Notes: generated by a model from the letters alone, not told the origin. 64,000 nt of DNA from Thiothrix sp. UBA5583 (GCA_002425225.1 DILV01000023.1:1-64000), one strand, 5' to 3'; positions 8,687-18,905 are shown, numbered from the stretch's first letter. Program-made: numbers and translations.

Positions 8687-9568
8687 TCAAGGTTGGGCAA
8701 TCCGGTTCCTTAACAGGCCAACACCTGCCACTTCGCACTCGACCACATCGCCCGGTTGCAGGTATTCCGGCGGTTCACGCACGAAACCGACCCCGCTGGG
8801 TGTGCCAGTGGCGATGACGTCGCCAGCTTCCAGCGTCATGCCCCGTGACAGCCATTCGATAATGCTGGCAATGTCGAAAATCATGTGGCGGGTATTGGAG
8901 GCTTGCTTGCCGATTCCATTGACCCGGCAGGCAATATCAAGGGCTTGTGGGTCAGGAATTTCATCGGCAGTCACCAGCCATGGCCCCATCGGACAGCCGC
9001 CATCCAGGCTTTTGCCCAGAAAATACTGCTTGTGGTTGAGCTGGATGTCGCGGGCGCTCAGGTCATTGATGACGGTGTAGCCAAAAACATGCGCCAGCGC
9101 ATTTTCGCGGCTGATTTTCTTGCCGCCTTTGCCGAGTACCACGCCAAGTTCCGCTTCCCAGTCAAGCTGTGAACAGGTATCCGGGTCGAACGGGATGTCA
9201 ACATTATGCCCGGTAACACTGGTCGGGCATTTGGTAAACACGATCGGGTATTGTGGCGCCTTGCCGGTGCGCCCCACCTGACTGGCGGTTTCCTGCGCAT
9301 GTTCCAGATAGTTGAGGCCGAGGCACATCACATTCTTGCGTGGGCGGGGGATCGGCGCGAGTAGGGTAATCTCCTTCAACGGTACGCGCATTACCGCACT
9401 GGCGGCTTGCAGCGGTGCTTGCAGGTCAGTACCACTGTCAAGCAGGGTCAGCATGTCACGCCACTGCGGCTGGTCGAAAGCGGCATCCAGAGCCGGAATC
9501 AGTACGTACTCACCCTCGGCGATACAGACATAGGTTTGGTGGTTATACAGGCAGGTTCCAAGTTTCAT
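8687..9568 (-). CDS. Fumarylacetoacetate hydrolase family protein
   Basis: 293 residues. The C-terminal two-thirds carry the FAH catalytic core: PRPRKNVMCLGLNYLEHA, then PIVFTKCPTS, EAELGVVLGKGGK (metal-binding glutamates), NDLSARDIQ, KSLDGGCPMGPW, and GDVIATGTPSGVGF near the end. Members cleave C-C bonds in acylpyruvates, fumarylacetoacetate or hydroxyheptadienedioates with a divalent metal. The exact substrate cannot be read from sequence. The start at 9568 (MKLGTCLYNH) gives the usual N-terminal fold; the upstream extension to 9793 is rich in unlikely sequence and overlaps the divergent transporter gene. No aromatic-degradation genes lie nearby. Confidence 0.85.
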   Translation of the reverse strand: MKLGTCLYNHQTYVCIAEGEYVLIPALDAAFDQPQWRDMLTLLDSGTDLQAPLQAASAVMRVPLKEITLLAPIPRPRKNVMCLGLNYLEHAQETASQVGRTGKAPQYPIVFTKCPTSVTGHNVDIPFDPDTCSQLDWEAELGVVLGKGGKKISRENALAHVFGYTVINDLSARDIQLNHKQYFLGKSLDGGCPMGPWLVTADEIPDPQALDIACRVNGIGKQASNTRHMIFDIASIIEWLSRGMTLEAGDVIATGTPSGVGFVREPPEYLQPGDVVECEVAGVGLLRNRIAQP

Positions 9569-9663
9569 GTATTTCTCTGCTGGAATATTGGGGAAAATCA
9601 TTAAAATAGTAGCAACCGATAGTACAATGCCGCCATGACTTTCAAAAACAGGATTATTGGATT

Positions 9664-10971
9664 GTGGACATAGCCATTTTGTTCGGCCTGATTTTGCTGA
9701 ACGGTTTTTTTGCCATGTCAGAAATTGCGCTAGTGGCAGCACGGAAGGCACGCCTGCAAAACCTTGCGCAGCAGGGGGACAAGACTGCGGCAACGGCGTT
9801 GCGGTTGGGGGAAGATCCGACTTTTTTCCTGTCTGCCGTACAGATCGGCATTACCTCCATCGGTGTCCTGAACGGTATCGTCGGTGAAGCGGCTCTTAGC
9901 CCGCCTTTCAGCGCCTGGTTGCAAACCCTGGGGGTGGAAGAACACATTGCCAACCCGCTGGCAACCGGCTTGGTAGTCGTCAGCATTACCTATTTCTCGA
10001 TTGTACTGGGAGAACTGGTTCCCAAGCGTCTGGGGCAAATGAGTCCGGAAGGCATTGCCCGCTTTGTGGCTCGCCCGATGCTGTGGCTAGCCATCATTGC
10101 CAAACCGTTCGTGATGTTGCTGTCCGGTTCCACCCGTCTGCTGCTGCGCATTCTGGGTGCAAAAGACGACAACAGCAGCAGCGTAACGGAAGAAGACATC
10201 CACCTGTTGCTGAGCGAAGGTTCCGATGCCGGGGTTATCGAGGAACAGGAACATCAGATGGTACGCAACGTATTCCGGCTGGATGACCGCCAGATAGCGT
10301 CCTTCATGGTTCCACGCAGCGATGTGGTCTGTCTGGATGTGGACAAGTCACTGGAAGAAAACCTCAGTCAGGTGGAAGCCCACCGTTATTCGCGTTTCCC
10401 AGTGGTGCGCGGCAACTGGGATGAAGTGCTAGGTATTGTCAGCACCAGCCAGTTGCTCAACCAGATGTTGCGCGGTGAGCAACCCAGCCTGAGCGAACAC
10501 CTCAAACCGGCTGTCTTCGTCCCCGAATCCCTGACCGGCATGGAATTGCTGGAAAACTTCAAGGATTCCGGCGGGCAAATGGTGTTCATCATCGACGAAT
10601 ACGGCGAAGTGCAAGGCATTGTCACCCTGCATGACATGATGGAAGCGATTACCGGCGAATTCAAACCGCAGCATCAGGATGATGCCTGGGCAGTACAGCG
10701 CGAGGATGGCAGTTGGCTGCTGGATGGGTTGATTCCGGTTCCCGAACTCAAAGACCGACTGGGTTTCCGCAGCGTGCCGGAAGAAGACAAAGGCCGCTAC
10801 CACACCCTCAGCGGCATGTTGATGCTGCTGCTGGGGCGCTTGCCGCAAACCGCCGACCATTGCGACTGGGAAGGCTGGCGGCTGGAAGTGGTGGACATGG
10901 ACGGCACGCGCATTGACAAGGTACTCGCCAGTGCGCTGCTGCCTGACAGTGAAGGGACTAGCTCAGACTAG
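9664..10971 (+). CDS. HlyC/CorC family transporter: CNNM, paired CBS and CorC_HlyC domains
   Basis: 435 residues. The N-terminal DUF21/CNNM membrane domain (about 1-185, three to four helices starting AILFGLILLNGFFAMSEIAL) is followed by two CBS domains (about 205-330, including FMVPRSDVVCLD and FRVV-like FPVVRGNWDEVLGIV). A C-terminal CorC_HlyC domain (about 345-430) completes it. Such proteins are linked to Mg2+/Co2+ export or resistance and bind Mg-ATP through CBS. The start codon is GTG at 9664, because the membrane domain begins at once and no upstream ATG is in frame. It ends 3 bases from the convergent ilvD. Confidence 0.88.
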   Translation: MDIAILFGLILLNGFFAMSEIALVAARKARLQNLAQQGDKTAATALRLGEDPTFFLSAVQIGITSIGVLNGIVGEAALSPPFSAWLQTLGVEEHIANPLATGLVVVSITYFSIVLGELVPKRLGQMSPEGIARFVARPMLWLAIIAKPFVMLLSGSTRLLLRILGAKDDNSSSVTEEDIHLLLSEGSDAGVIEEQEHQMVRNVFRLDDRQIASFMVPRSDVVCLDVDKSLEENLSQVEAHRYSRFPVVRGNWDEVLGIVSTSQLLNQMLRGEQPSLSEHLKPAVFVPESLTGMELLENFKDSGGQMVFIIDEYGEVQGIVTLHDMMEAITGEFKPQHQDDAWAVQREDGSWLLDGLIPVPELKDRLGFRSVPEEDKGRYHTLSGMLMLLLGRLPQTADHCDWEGWRLEVVDMDGTRIDKVLASALLPDSEGTSSD

Positions 10972-10974
10972 CTT

Positions 10975-12825
10975 TCACTTTTCCAGTTGCGTAACATCGC
11001 GCACTGCCCCACGGGAGGCGGATGTGGTCATCGCCGCATACGCCTTCAATGCTGCACTGACGTAACGGTCACGGTTGAGCGGTTTCCACGCTGCGCTGCC
11101 GTTGGCTTCCATCGCCGCCCGACGGCTGGCAAGTTCCTCATCGCTGATGCGCACGTTGATACTGCGGTTGGGGATGTCAATGTCGATCATGTCACCCTCT
11201 TCCACCAGACCGATGGCGCCGCCTTCCGCCGCTTCAGGGGAAACGTGCCCAATGGAAAGACCGGATGTACCGCCGGAAAAACGCCCATCAGTAATCAACG
11301 CACACGCCTTGCCCAAGCCCTTGGACTTGATATAGGAGGTGGGGTAGAGCATTTCCTGCATCCCTGGGCCGCCGCGTGGGCCTTCGTAACGGATCAGCAC
11401 AATGTCACCCGCCTGAATCTGGTCGCCGAGGATACCGGCAACTGCCGCGTCCTGTGACTCGAAAATACGCGCAGGGCCGGAGAATTTGAGGATGCTTTCA
11501 TCCACACCAGCGGTTTTCACCACGCAACCATCCAGCGCGATATTGCCGAACAGTACTGCCAACCCGCCTTCAGTACTGTAAGCATGAGCCTGATCGCGGA
11601 TACAACCATTGGCACGGTCAAGGTCAAGTGAATCCCAGCGTTTGCTTTGGCTAAACGCCACCTGGGTGGGCACATTGCCGGGAGCAGCACGGAAGAAATT
11701 CAGGCGTTTTTCATCGGTGGTCAGGCGCACATCCCACAGTGACAGGGCTTCCGCCATGTTGGTGGCGTGGACAGTGCCAACTTCACGGTTGAGCAATCCG
11801 GCACGGTCAAGTTCACCGAGAATGCCGAATACCCCACCGGCACGATGCACATCTTCCATATGGTAAAGCTGGGTGGAAGGCGCAACTTTGCACAATTGCG
11901 GCACTTTACGGCTCAAGCGGTCAATGTCGTTCATGGTGAAATTGACCCCGGCTTCCTGTGCGGCTGCCAGCAAGTGCAGAATGGTGTTGGTGGAACCACC
12001 CATCGCAATGTCCAGACACATGGCGTTTTCAAACGCGGCAAACGTGGCAATGGAACGCGGCAATACGGAAGCATCATCCTGCTCGTAGTAACGTTTGGCA
12101 AGGCTGACAATCATGCGCCCGGCTTCGAGGAACAGGCGTTCGCGGTCGGCATGGGTTGCGAGGGTGGAACCGTTACCCGGCAAGCTCAAACCCAGGGCTT
12201 CGGTCAGACAGTTCATCGAGTTGGCAGTGAACATGCCGGAACAGGAGCCGCAAGTGGGGCAAGCGGAACGTTCCATCTTTTCCACGTTTTCGTCAGTTTC
12301 GGCACTGTTGGCAGCAGAAACCATCGCATCCACCAGATCCAGCTTCACCACTTTGCCACCGATCACGGCTTTACCGGATTCCATTGGCCCACCGGAAACG
12401 AAAATGGTGGGGATGTTCAGACGCAGCGCCGCATTCAGCATCCCCGGCGTGATCTTGTCGCAGTTGGAAATGCACACCAGCGCATCGGCGCAATGTGCAT
12501 TGACCATGTATTCCACCGCATCGGCGATCAGCTCGCGTGACGGCAACGAATACAGCATCCCGCCATGCCCCATCGCAATCCCGTCATCCACCGCGATGGT
12601 ATTGAATTCTTTGGCTACCCCACCGGCGGCTTCGATTTCGCGTGCCACCAGTTGCCCCAGATCCTTGAGGTGGACATGCCCCGGCACAAACTGGGTGAAG
12701 GAATTGGCAATAGCAATGATCGGTTTCTGGAAATCCGCATCGGTCATACCGGTAGCACGCCACAACGCGCGTGCGCCAGCCATGTTGCGACCACCAGTGG
12801 AGGTACGGGAACGGTAAACGGGCAT
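10975..12825 (-). CDS. ilvD: Dihydroxy-acid dehydratase
   Basis: 616 residues, the usual length for the E. coli type. The enzyme dehydrates 2,3-dihydroxy acids to 2-keto acids in valine, isoleucine and CoA-precursor synthesis, using an Fe-S cluster and Mg2+. Cluster cysteines are visible in [13 protein letters not shown] and [21 protein letters not shown]. Other conserved parts are the start [26 protein letters not shown] and [23 protein letters not shown] near the end. AGGAG lies 6 bases before the ATG at 12825. It is a single gene, with no other ilv genes in view. Confidence 0.97.
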   Translation of the reverse strand: MPVYRSRTSTGGRNMAGARALWRATGMTDADFQKPIIAIANSFTQFVPGHVHLKDLGQLVAREIEAAGGVAKEFNTIAVDDGIAMGHGGMLYSLPSRELIADAVEYMVNAHCADALVCISNCDKITPGMLNAALRLNIPTIFVSGGPMESGKAVIGGKVVKLDLVDAMVSAANSAETDENVEKMERSACPTCGSCSGMFTANSMNCLTEALGLSLPGNGSTLATHADRERLFLEAGRMIVSLAKRYYEQDDASVLPRSIATFAAFENAMCLDIAMGGSTNTILHLLAAAQEAGVNFTMNDIDRLSRKVPQLCKVAPSTQLYHMEDVHRAGGVFGILGELDRAGLLNREVGTVHATNMAEALSLWDVRLTTDEKRLNFFRAAPGNVPTQVAFSQSKRWDSLDLDRANGCIRDQAHAYSTEGGLAVLFGNIALDGCVVKTAGVDESILKFSGPARIFESQDAAVAGILGDQIQAGDIVLIRYEGPRGGPGMQEMLYPTSYIKSKGLGKACALITDGRFSGGTSGLSIGHVSPEAAEGGAIGLVEEGDMIDIDIPNRSINVRISDEELASRRAAMEANGSAAWKPLNRDRYVSAALKAYAAMTTSASRGAVRDVTQLEK

Positions 12826-12948
12826 GGTAAGCTCCTAAAGCAAATCTGGGCAAAACGGCATTCTAACGCCAGATGGCGGGCGCGTCATATCCTGTCACGT
12901 TTTTTGGGTTACACTCTGGGATATTTCCACGCCATTACTGGATTGCCC

Positions 12949-14739
12949 ATGCCAACCAACCACAAAAAAAACCGTAACCGTGAAACGACGCCCTGGTTTT
13001 CCCTGCTACTGGGCGTTGCCTTGCTGGCATTCCTCGCGCTGCTGCTGGGTTTCTGGGTACAACTGGAGCAACCGCTGGGTAAATCGCTCTACAGCGCTGC
13101 CAACCTATTGTTGAACAGCGAATTCATCAAGCCGGATGAAATGGGGCTACGTACCAGCTTGATCGTGGTTGGTCAGATGCTAGGTTACATTGCGTTCTAT
13201 GGCATTTTGCTGCGCTTGGCGTGGGTATTACTGGGCGACAACCTGACCGCCTCTTATGTACGCTGGTGTTATCACGACCATATCGTGGTATGCAGCCTCA
13301 ACATGCAGGGGCAAGCCTTCATCAGCAATTTGCGTAAGAGCAACCCGGAGCAACGGATCGTTGCCCTGCTCGACCACATTGATGATGAGCATGAAAGTTG
13401 GTGCCAGCAGCACGCTGTCACTTTGCTGTATGGTGACGCCACACAGGAAACTGACCTGCACGCAGCCGCTGTTGTCAGTGCCAAAGCCGTGATTGCCTGT
13501 GGGGAATCGACAGATACCAACCTACAAGTTGCCAGTGCTGTGCAAGCCATCAGCCGTCAACGCCCTGCCAACAATCCGCCACTTGACCTGTATCTGGCCG
13601 TCAACGATGCCATGCTCAGCGAAGGTTTAGGCAATGAAAACTACCGGCATTTTTTGCAACCCAACGAACGTCTGAACCCCTACCCTTACAACGCTGACAA
13701 CCTGCTGGCTCGTTGGTATTTCAACCAGTATCCGCCACATACATGGGCAGACCAGCACGGGCAGCAACAAGTGCATCTGGTATTCGTCGGTTTCAGCCCA
13801 TTGGTGGAAGCACTGATCTGCCAGTACGCCAAGATTTCACCCTACAAGGATTTTGTCCCACCCGCATTTACCCTGCTGGGCACAGGTGCGGAACAATGGC
13901 GCGACATGCTGGTGGCACGTTACCCTGTATTCGCCAATGGCAGAAGCGGCGCGGAACAGGTCATTGCCGGTTTATATGCACAGGAATGCACCCCGACTTT
14001 CAAGCTGGATGAAACACAACTGACAGCCATTGCTCAGAATGGAGCGGTAACAGCCGTCCTGTTCTGCGCTACCGAGGATGAAAGCAACTTCCGCCATGCC
14101 ATGAGCCTGTATCAGCAGGCCCTGCGGTTCAACTGCTGGCAAGTACCGTTTTACGTGCGCTTGCAACAGAGCGATGGCATCCGCACCCTGCTGGCTTCTG
14201 CCAACGACCAGAATACCGATGCCAGCCTGACTCCATTTGGCATGGCGGTGCAGGTCTTTGACCTCAAGCGTATGATGCAAGTGGAACGCAACGCCCGCGC
14301 CGTACACGAAGCCTACCGGCAAAACATGCTCCAAGCCGCCCCCGGCACTGCCATGTCAACAGACAGCCTGCAACCCTGGGAACAATTGGCGGAAACCTAT
14401 CGTGCCGCCAGCCGCCGTTCCGGCGACCATTTACCGGTCAAACTGGCAAGCATCGGTATCCACATGCAAGCCGACCAGCCGTTGGTGCTGGCTGATGCCA
14501 TCCGCCTAGACGAACCGGCGGAACGACGTGAATTGCTGAGTCGGCTGGAACACCGTTCGTGGCGTTACGAACGGCTGGTCAACGGCTGGCGTTACGGGGA
14601 ACAGCGCAACAACCGGCAACGGCTTCATCCGTCGATTGTGCTGTGGGAAGAGTTGTCGGACAGTGAGCGAAAAAAAGACTTGAATCAAATTGAAAATGTC
14701 AGAAAAGTGCTACTATCAGACAATATAATTTCCATATAG
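12949..14739 (+). CDS. Two-helix membrane protein with TrkA-N/RCK-like domains and a C-terminal RyR domain
   Basis: 596 residues. Two transmembrane segments (about 17-37 and 70-95) are followed by a TrkA-N/RCK-like Rossmann unit (HIVVCSLNMQGQAF..., with YGDATQETDL and a following VIACGES). A second weaker Rossmann-like unit (VHLVFVGFSPLVEALI) follows. The last 75 residues match the ryanodine-receptor RyR repeat: LEHRSWRYERLVNGWRYGEQRNN...HPSIVLWEELSDSERKKD. No TVGYG-type selectivity filter lies between the helices and the nucleotide loop lacks the classic GxGxxG, so potassium-channel activity is unlikely. RyR domains occur in bacterial conflict and stress-signalling proteins; a sensing role is inferred. 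The hydrolase gene starts 9 bases downstream with its own AGGAG. Confidence 0.82.
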   Translation: MPTNHKKNRNRETTPWFSLLLGVALLAFLALLLGFWVQLEQPLGKSLYSAANLLLNSEFIKPDEMGLRTSLIVVGQMLGYIAFYGILLRLAWVLLGDNLTASYVRWCYHDHIVVCSLNMQGQAFISNLRKSNPEQRIVALLDHIDDEHESWCQQHAVTLLYGDATQETDLHAAAVVSAKAVIACGESTDTNLQVASAVQAISRQRPANNPPLDLYLAVNDAMLSEGLGNENYRHFLQPNERLNPYPYNADNLLARWYFNQYPPHTWADQHGQQQVHLVFVGFSPLVEALICQYAKISPYKDFVPPAFTLLGTGAEQWRDMLVARYPVFANGRSGAEQVIAGLYAQECTPTFKLDETQLTAIAQNGAVTAVLFCATEDESNFRHAMSLYQQALRFNCWQVPFYVRLQQSDGIRTLLASANDQNTDASLTPFGMAVQVFDLKRMMQVERNARAVHEAYRQNMLQAAPGTAMSTDSLQPWEQLAETYRAASRRSGDHLPVKLASIGIHMQADQPLVLADAIRLDEPAERRELLSRLEHRSWRYERLVNGWRYGEQRNNRQRLHPSIVLWEELSDSERKKDLNQIENVRKVLLSDNIISI

Positions 14740-14748
14740 GAGAGTGTC

Positions 14749-15636
14749 ATGAACGATCCAGTACATGTCACATTTATTCATGGGCTTGCCAACAAACCTA
14801 GCCCGCCTGAACTAAAACGCATCTGGATTGAAGCCTTGTCAATGCCTACCGCCACGGATCAGGGTTTTGATCCGGGAGGATCAGGCGTAACAACCAGTTT
14901 TGTGTACTGGGCAGATTTGTTTTACGCAACCCCGTTGGATTCATCGTCTTATGAAAACCTAACCGATGACCCAACTGAAGAACTTGATGCAGGCAAGGCT
15001 GAATTGTCTGAAAATGACTGGACAAAGGCACTGCGCAAACGCTTTCCTGAAATCAGTGAATCACCCGATGACACTCCAGATAGCAACAGTCCTTCAGGCT
15101 TCGAGCGCATCCCTTTACCTGGATTTGTGAAAAACAAAATCATGGCTGAGTTCATGCGGGAAGCACACGACTATCTTTTCAATGTGCAGGGTATCAGAGA
15201 CATGATCCGTACACGAGTGATCAATGACTTGAGAAAAATTCCTACCAATTCCAGAAAGATCATGGTTGGTCATAGCCAAGGGTCATTTATTGCTTATGAT
15301 GTAATGACCGGAGTAAATGAATGCCCCTTGATTGACGGTTTCATGACGATTGGCAGCCCTCTGGGAATTGACGAAATACAAGATAAATTGGTCTGGACAC
15401 GGGAGAATGGCTTTCCAACCAAATTACGGGGTGAGTGGGTGAATATTTATGATTCACTCGACATGGTAGCTCGTCTTGATCCTTGCCTAGCTAGTGACTT
15501 TCGCCAAAATGGGCGGGAAGTCGTCATTGATATTCGTGAATCGAATCATGGTGCATGGCGACACTCTGCAACCAAATATCTTCAAGGGACGCAATTAAGG
15601 CAACACCTGCGGCGTCTGTGCCAGCGGGAGATTTGA
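14749..15636 (+). CDS. Alpha/beta-hydrolase (lipase/esterase-like)
   Basis: 295 residues, no signal peptide or membrane segment. It begins HVTFIHGLANKPSP, an oxyanion-type HG motif, and carries the nucleophile elbow KIMVGHSQGSF (Ser176). A late Asp/His pair sits in DMVARLDP and SNHGAWRHS, giving a plausible Ser-Asp-His triad. It therefore looks like an active cytoplasmic hydrolase acting on lipid, ester or another acyl substrate not evident from sequence. The gene starts 9 bases after the RyR gene and its stop is separated by a single base from the next ATG, so the three genes are very probably translated from one message. Its base composition is more AT-rich than the neighbouring housekeeping genes, compatible with transfer. 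Confidence 0.75.
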   Translation: MNDPVHVTFIHGLANKPSPPELKRIWIEALSMPTATDQGFDPGGSGVTTSFVYWADLFYATPLDSSSYENLTDDPTEELDAGKAELSENDWTKALRKRFPEISESPDDTPDSNSPSGFERIPLPGFVKNKIMAEFMREAHDYLFNVQGIRDMIRTRVINDLRKIPTNSRKIMVGHSQGSFIAYDVMTGVNECPLIDGFMTIGSPLGIDEIQDKLVWTRENGFPTKLRGEWVNIYDSLDMVARLDPCLASDFRQNGREVVIDIRESNHGAWRHSATKYLQGTQLRQHLRRLCQREI

Positions 15637-15637
15637 T

Positions 15638-17161
15638 ATGCTAAGCCCTGAAAACTACTTGCAGGAACTGGAACTGGCCTTAAAGGAATACCGCTTTCAG
15701 GACATCAGCACACTGGCAGAAAAAATTGACCCCGCCACCTTTTCCCCCACACAAGTCAAAACCACCTTGTCCCTGTTACGACGCAAACGCAGATTCAAGG
15801 AACTGGAGCATGTAGCGGGGCAGTTCTGTCTCGCAGGACATAATGACCTGCTGATTCGCCGCCAATGGACACAAGCCATCCTCGATCAAAACAAACTCGA
15901 ACAAGGCATCCGTGAACTGGAAGGACTGGCTCAAAAACATGATGCAACAGAAAAAGAAAGTTATGAAATCCGTGGCTTGCTGGGGCGTGCCTACAAACAG
16001 CTCTATGTCAATGAAGGTGGAGCAGACAACTTGCGTCATGCCATCACCGCTTACAAGCAGGACTGGAAATCAAAATTGGGAGACACCCGCTGGAGAGGTA
16101 TCAACCTTGTAGCACTGATTAGTCGCGCACGCCGTGATGGAATCCCCCTACGTGACAGGCTTGACCCAGCAAAAATGGCAGGGGATCTGCTCGAAACCAT
16201 CAAACACAAAAAAGCAGCGGATGCGTGGGATTATGCTACAGCCCTAGAAGCAGCGGTCGCGCTTGATGACGAACAAACCGCGCTGGGGTATACCCAAAAA
16301 TACCTTGCCCACACTGATGCAGACGCATTTGAGATCAGCAGTACATTGCGTCAGCTTAAAGAAATCTGGCAGATTGAAGGCAAATCCATCGGGAACAGCA
16401 TTTTACCCGTGCTTGAATATGCGTTACTGCAACGTGATGGCAGCAAGGTTGAGCTGCGCAACATTGGCGATAGCACCCGCAGCAGTACCGGGTTTGAAGC
16501 AGTCTGGGGACAAGAAGGCGTCATTTACATGCAATGGCTTGATACCATGTATAGCCGCTGCAATGCCATCGCTCGCATTTCTGACAGCATTACAGGAGCA
16601 CCTAAAGGGACAGGATTCCTTGTCACTGGCTCAAAACTCAAACCCGCCTGGGGTGACGCTCCTGTTTTCGTCACCAATTCCCATGTCATCAGTCGCCAAC
16701 CACACGACCAAGCACCGTTGATACCGGAAGAAGCATTGGTTGAATTCACCCGTATCCCGAACCGTCCAAAAGTCGCTCTTGGCGAACTCCTTTACAGCTC
16801 ACCCCGTTCAGAGCTTGATGTAAGCATTCTGCGTATCGAAGCTCCACAAGGTAGCAGCAGTATTGATCCATTCCCGCACTTGCCTGTCATTAACACGGAG
16901 AATTCTGACGAACAACGGATATACGTCATTGGACATCCCTCCGGCAATGAAATGGCCGTTTCTCTCTACGATAACAGCCTTACGGAATACGAGCACCAGT
17001 ACGTCCGCTATCGCAGCCCTACGGAAGAAGGCAATTCAGGCTCTCCGGTTTTCACCAAGAAACTTCACGCCATAGCGGTTCACCACCGCGCCCTGAAAGA
17101 CAAAAAACTTAACGAGGGTGTTCTGTTAAATGAAATAAAAGCCAGCTTGCAACAGCCATAA
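15638..17161 (+). CDS. TPR-S domain protein fused to a trypsin-like serine protease
   Basis: 507 residues, no signal peptide. Residues about 1-250 form an all-helical TPR-like repeat region. The segment TRWRGINLVAL (GIN at 154-156) and the later WDYATALEAAVAL...EISSTLRQLKEIW match the diagnostic pattern of the TPR-S/DUF4071 domain also found in animal ASK (MAP3K5-family) kinases. Residues about 305-505 form a chymotrypsin-fold protease with a full triad: His349 (VTNSHVIS), Asp394 (ELDVSILRI), Ser467 (GNSGSPVF). Bacterial TPR-S proteins are thought to sense nucleotide-type signals and are often fused to proteases. Here the protease would be the regulated output (inference). Its start is one base from the hydrolase stop. 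Confidence 0.83.
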   Translation: MLSPENYLQELELALKEYRFQDISTLAEKIDPATFSPTQVKTTLSLLRRKRRFKELEHVAGQFCLAGHNDLLIRRQWTQAILDQNKLEQGIRELEGLAQKHDATEKESYEIRGLLGRAYKQLYVNEGGADNLRHAITAYKQDWKSKLGDTRWRGINLVALISRARRDGIPLRDRLDPAKMAGDLLETIKHKKAADAWDYATALEAAVALDDEQTALGYTQKYLAHTDADAFEISSTLRQLKEIWQIEGKSIGNSILPVLEYALLQRDGSKVELRNIGDSTRSSTGFEAVWGQEGVIYMQWLDTMYSRCNAIARISDSITGAPKGTGFLVTGSKLKPAWGDAPVFVTNSHVISRQPHDQAPLIPEEALVEFTRIPNRPKVALGELLYSSPRSELDVSILRIEAPQGSSSIDPFPHLPVINTENSDEQRIYVIGHPSGNEMAVSLYDNSLTEYEHQYVRYRSPTEEGNSGSPVFTKKLHAIAVHHRALKDKKLNEGVLLNEIKASLQQP

Positions 17162-17171
17162 CAACAGCCAT

Positions 17172-18860
17172 TTACCCCACGGCTGCCGCCACCCGCAGCA
17201 ACAACGGCTCCACCGAATGCAACGCCGGTGGCGCCTGAAACAGGCACAAACGCGGTTCCGCCAGCGTCCGGTTGACGCTATCGACGGGCAGTTGTTGCCA
17301 CAATTCCTCCAGCAAGCGCAGCAAAGCATCACGCTGGGTAGTGGCATCCACCAACAACACCACCCGTGCCAGTGGCACTTCCGCCAGCAGCAAACCCAAC
17401 TCGAAACTACACCCCTTGTTGTGTTCCCCAAAGCCACGTAAATCCATCAGCACTGCATCACTGCGCACCGCAAGGGCATGAACCGTTGCCTTCCAGGTAT
17501 TGTCGTAACAGAAAAACTCGTTGATACGGTAACGCCCATCAGGATCTGGTTTGGCATCGAAACTGCCCAGCCGCCGCTGCAAATCTTCCTCACTGGCGAC
17601 AAACAGGTTACGCAGACGCAAACCCCAGAACTGCAACAACTCGTCCGGTTCCAGATTGGTTGCCGCCAAATCTGGCGCACTGATCAGGCTGATCGGGCCA
17701 ATAAAACTCCAGCGCTGGCTGAGCTGATCAAGCAACTGGCGGCTGCGCAAGCGATGTCCGAATACCCGCAGCAGTAACAATGATGCCGGTTTGGGTTGCT
17801 TTTCGTCAGCCTTGCGCCGCAGCAAATGGCTACTGATCAGCTTGTAAGCCACGAATGTCAATATGAGGCTCACACTCCCACCCTGCGTCGGTTCAAACTG
17901 GATAATGATTTCAGACAAGGTAATCACCAACCACCAGCTATCCAGTGTCAGGGTCTGAATACTGGTCTGTTTCAAGCGGTAACGTTGGGTAACGTAACGC
18001 AATGTTCCCCACACAGCCAGTAACAAGATGAGCAGCAGCCCCAACCATACGACATACCGGTAATCGCTCCAGAGACGGATGTCACCCAATGTCAGGGCGA
18101 GACAGCCTAACCCTTGAGTCGCCAGCAGAACCGCAACCACCAGACTGACCGCCACGAAATAGGCAAACAACCCCACCGAACGCCACGCACGGTTATTGAG
18201 TATCCACAGCAGGAGTGACGGAATGCCCATCCAGAATGCCCAGGTCAACAAGATGCGCCCCAACCCTATCCCGTCTGTAAAACCCAGCGTCAAGGACAAT
18301 GCATCCAGCACCAGCAGCAAGGCGAAATAACCCGTGAGCAAATTCCACTTGCTGCGTGCATCACCCACCCGCACCACAATCAGAGCGGGAATGACCGGCC
18401 AAGCATACAACAGCAACAGGCTGCCAAAATGTACCGGCAGAAATGCCAGATCATCCAGCCCCACCGTCAGGCTTGCCCCGATCAAGGCATGAACCAGACC
18501 TGCCACAGCATAAGCAAAACTGGCACGCTCCACCCCTTCCGCAGCAACTCCAGCCAGCGCAGGCTTTGGTAATGCAACGGATGTATCAACAACATCAAAT
18601 TGCAATGCCCTAGCCGGTGGCATTCCACCCGACCGATACAAAGCTCGGGAAATCGCTCCCGTATCAGCAACCTGCCCCATTGCCTGCCTGACGTAATGAC
18701 GATACAACACAACAGTCAGCCATGTCAGAAACACTGCAATCGGCAGTGCCACCAGAAAAATGAAACCAAACAGCCCGTCGCTACTGATAACACACACAGC
18801 AGGTACTTCCAGCACGGGCGCAGTATCCGGGTATGGAACGGGATAAGTATAAGCGGGCAT
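17172..18860 (-). CDS. Polytopic membrane protein with a C-terminal LRxFG-type soluble domain
   Basis: 562 residues. One N-terminal helix (about 30-50) and roughly six to eight further hydrophobic segments up to about residue 345 are followed by a soluble domain. That domain has LLLLRVFGHR, then IGPISLISAPDLA, FCYDNTWKATVHALAVRSDAVLMDLRGF, and GCSFELGLLL. The same order (LRxFG, GP-x3-I, W-x3-V, VVxD/R, G-x4-EL) occurs in the gene just upstream at 18906. The pattern resembles Rossmann-like or TIR-like folds with a conserved Asp and Glu. No enzymatic function is known to me. It starts with AGGGAAG upstream, is second in a two-gene minus-strand unit, and ends 10 bases from the convergent TPR-S/protease gene. 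Confidence 0.65.
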   Translation of the reverse strand: MPAYTYPVPYPDTAPVLEVPAVCVISSDGLFGFIFLVALPIAVFLTWLTVVLYRHYVRQAMGQVADTGAISRALYRSGGMPPARALQFDVVDTSVALPKPALAGVAAEGVERASFAYAVAGLVHALIGASLTVGLDDLAFLPVHFGSLLLLYAWPVIPALIVVRVGDARSKWNLLTGYFALLLVLDALSLTLGFTDGIGLGRILLTWAFWMGIPSLLLWILNNRAWRSVGLFAYFVAVSLVVAVLLATQGLGCLALTLGDIRLWSDYRYVVWLGLLLILLLAVWGTLRYVTQRYRLKQTSIQTLTLDSWWLVITLSEIIIQFEPTQGGSVSLILTFVAYKLISSHLLRRKADEKQPKPASLLLLRVFGHRLRSRQLLDQLSQRWSFIGPISLISAPDLAATNLEPDELLQFWGLRLRNLFVASEEDLQRRLGSFDAKPDPDGRYRINEFFCYDNTWKATVHALAVRSDAVLMDLRGFGEHNKGCSFELGLLLAEVPLARVVLLVDATTQRDALLRLLEELWQQLPVDSVNRTLAEPRLCLFQAPPALHSVEPLLLRVAAAVG

Positions 18861-18905
18861 AGGTGTCTTCCCTGTAACACGTATCCCTACAGTGTAGCCA
18901 ACAAC

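Noticed and set aside
12949..14739. Potassium channel (Kch/TrkA type)
   Set aside because: The helices and Rossmann units are suggestive, but no TVGYG filter lies between the helices, and the nucleotide loop is altered.
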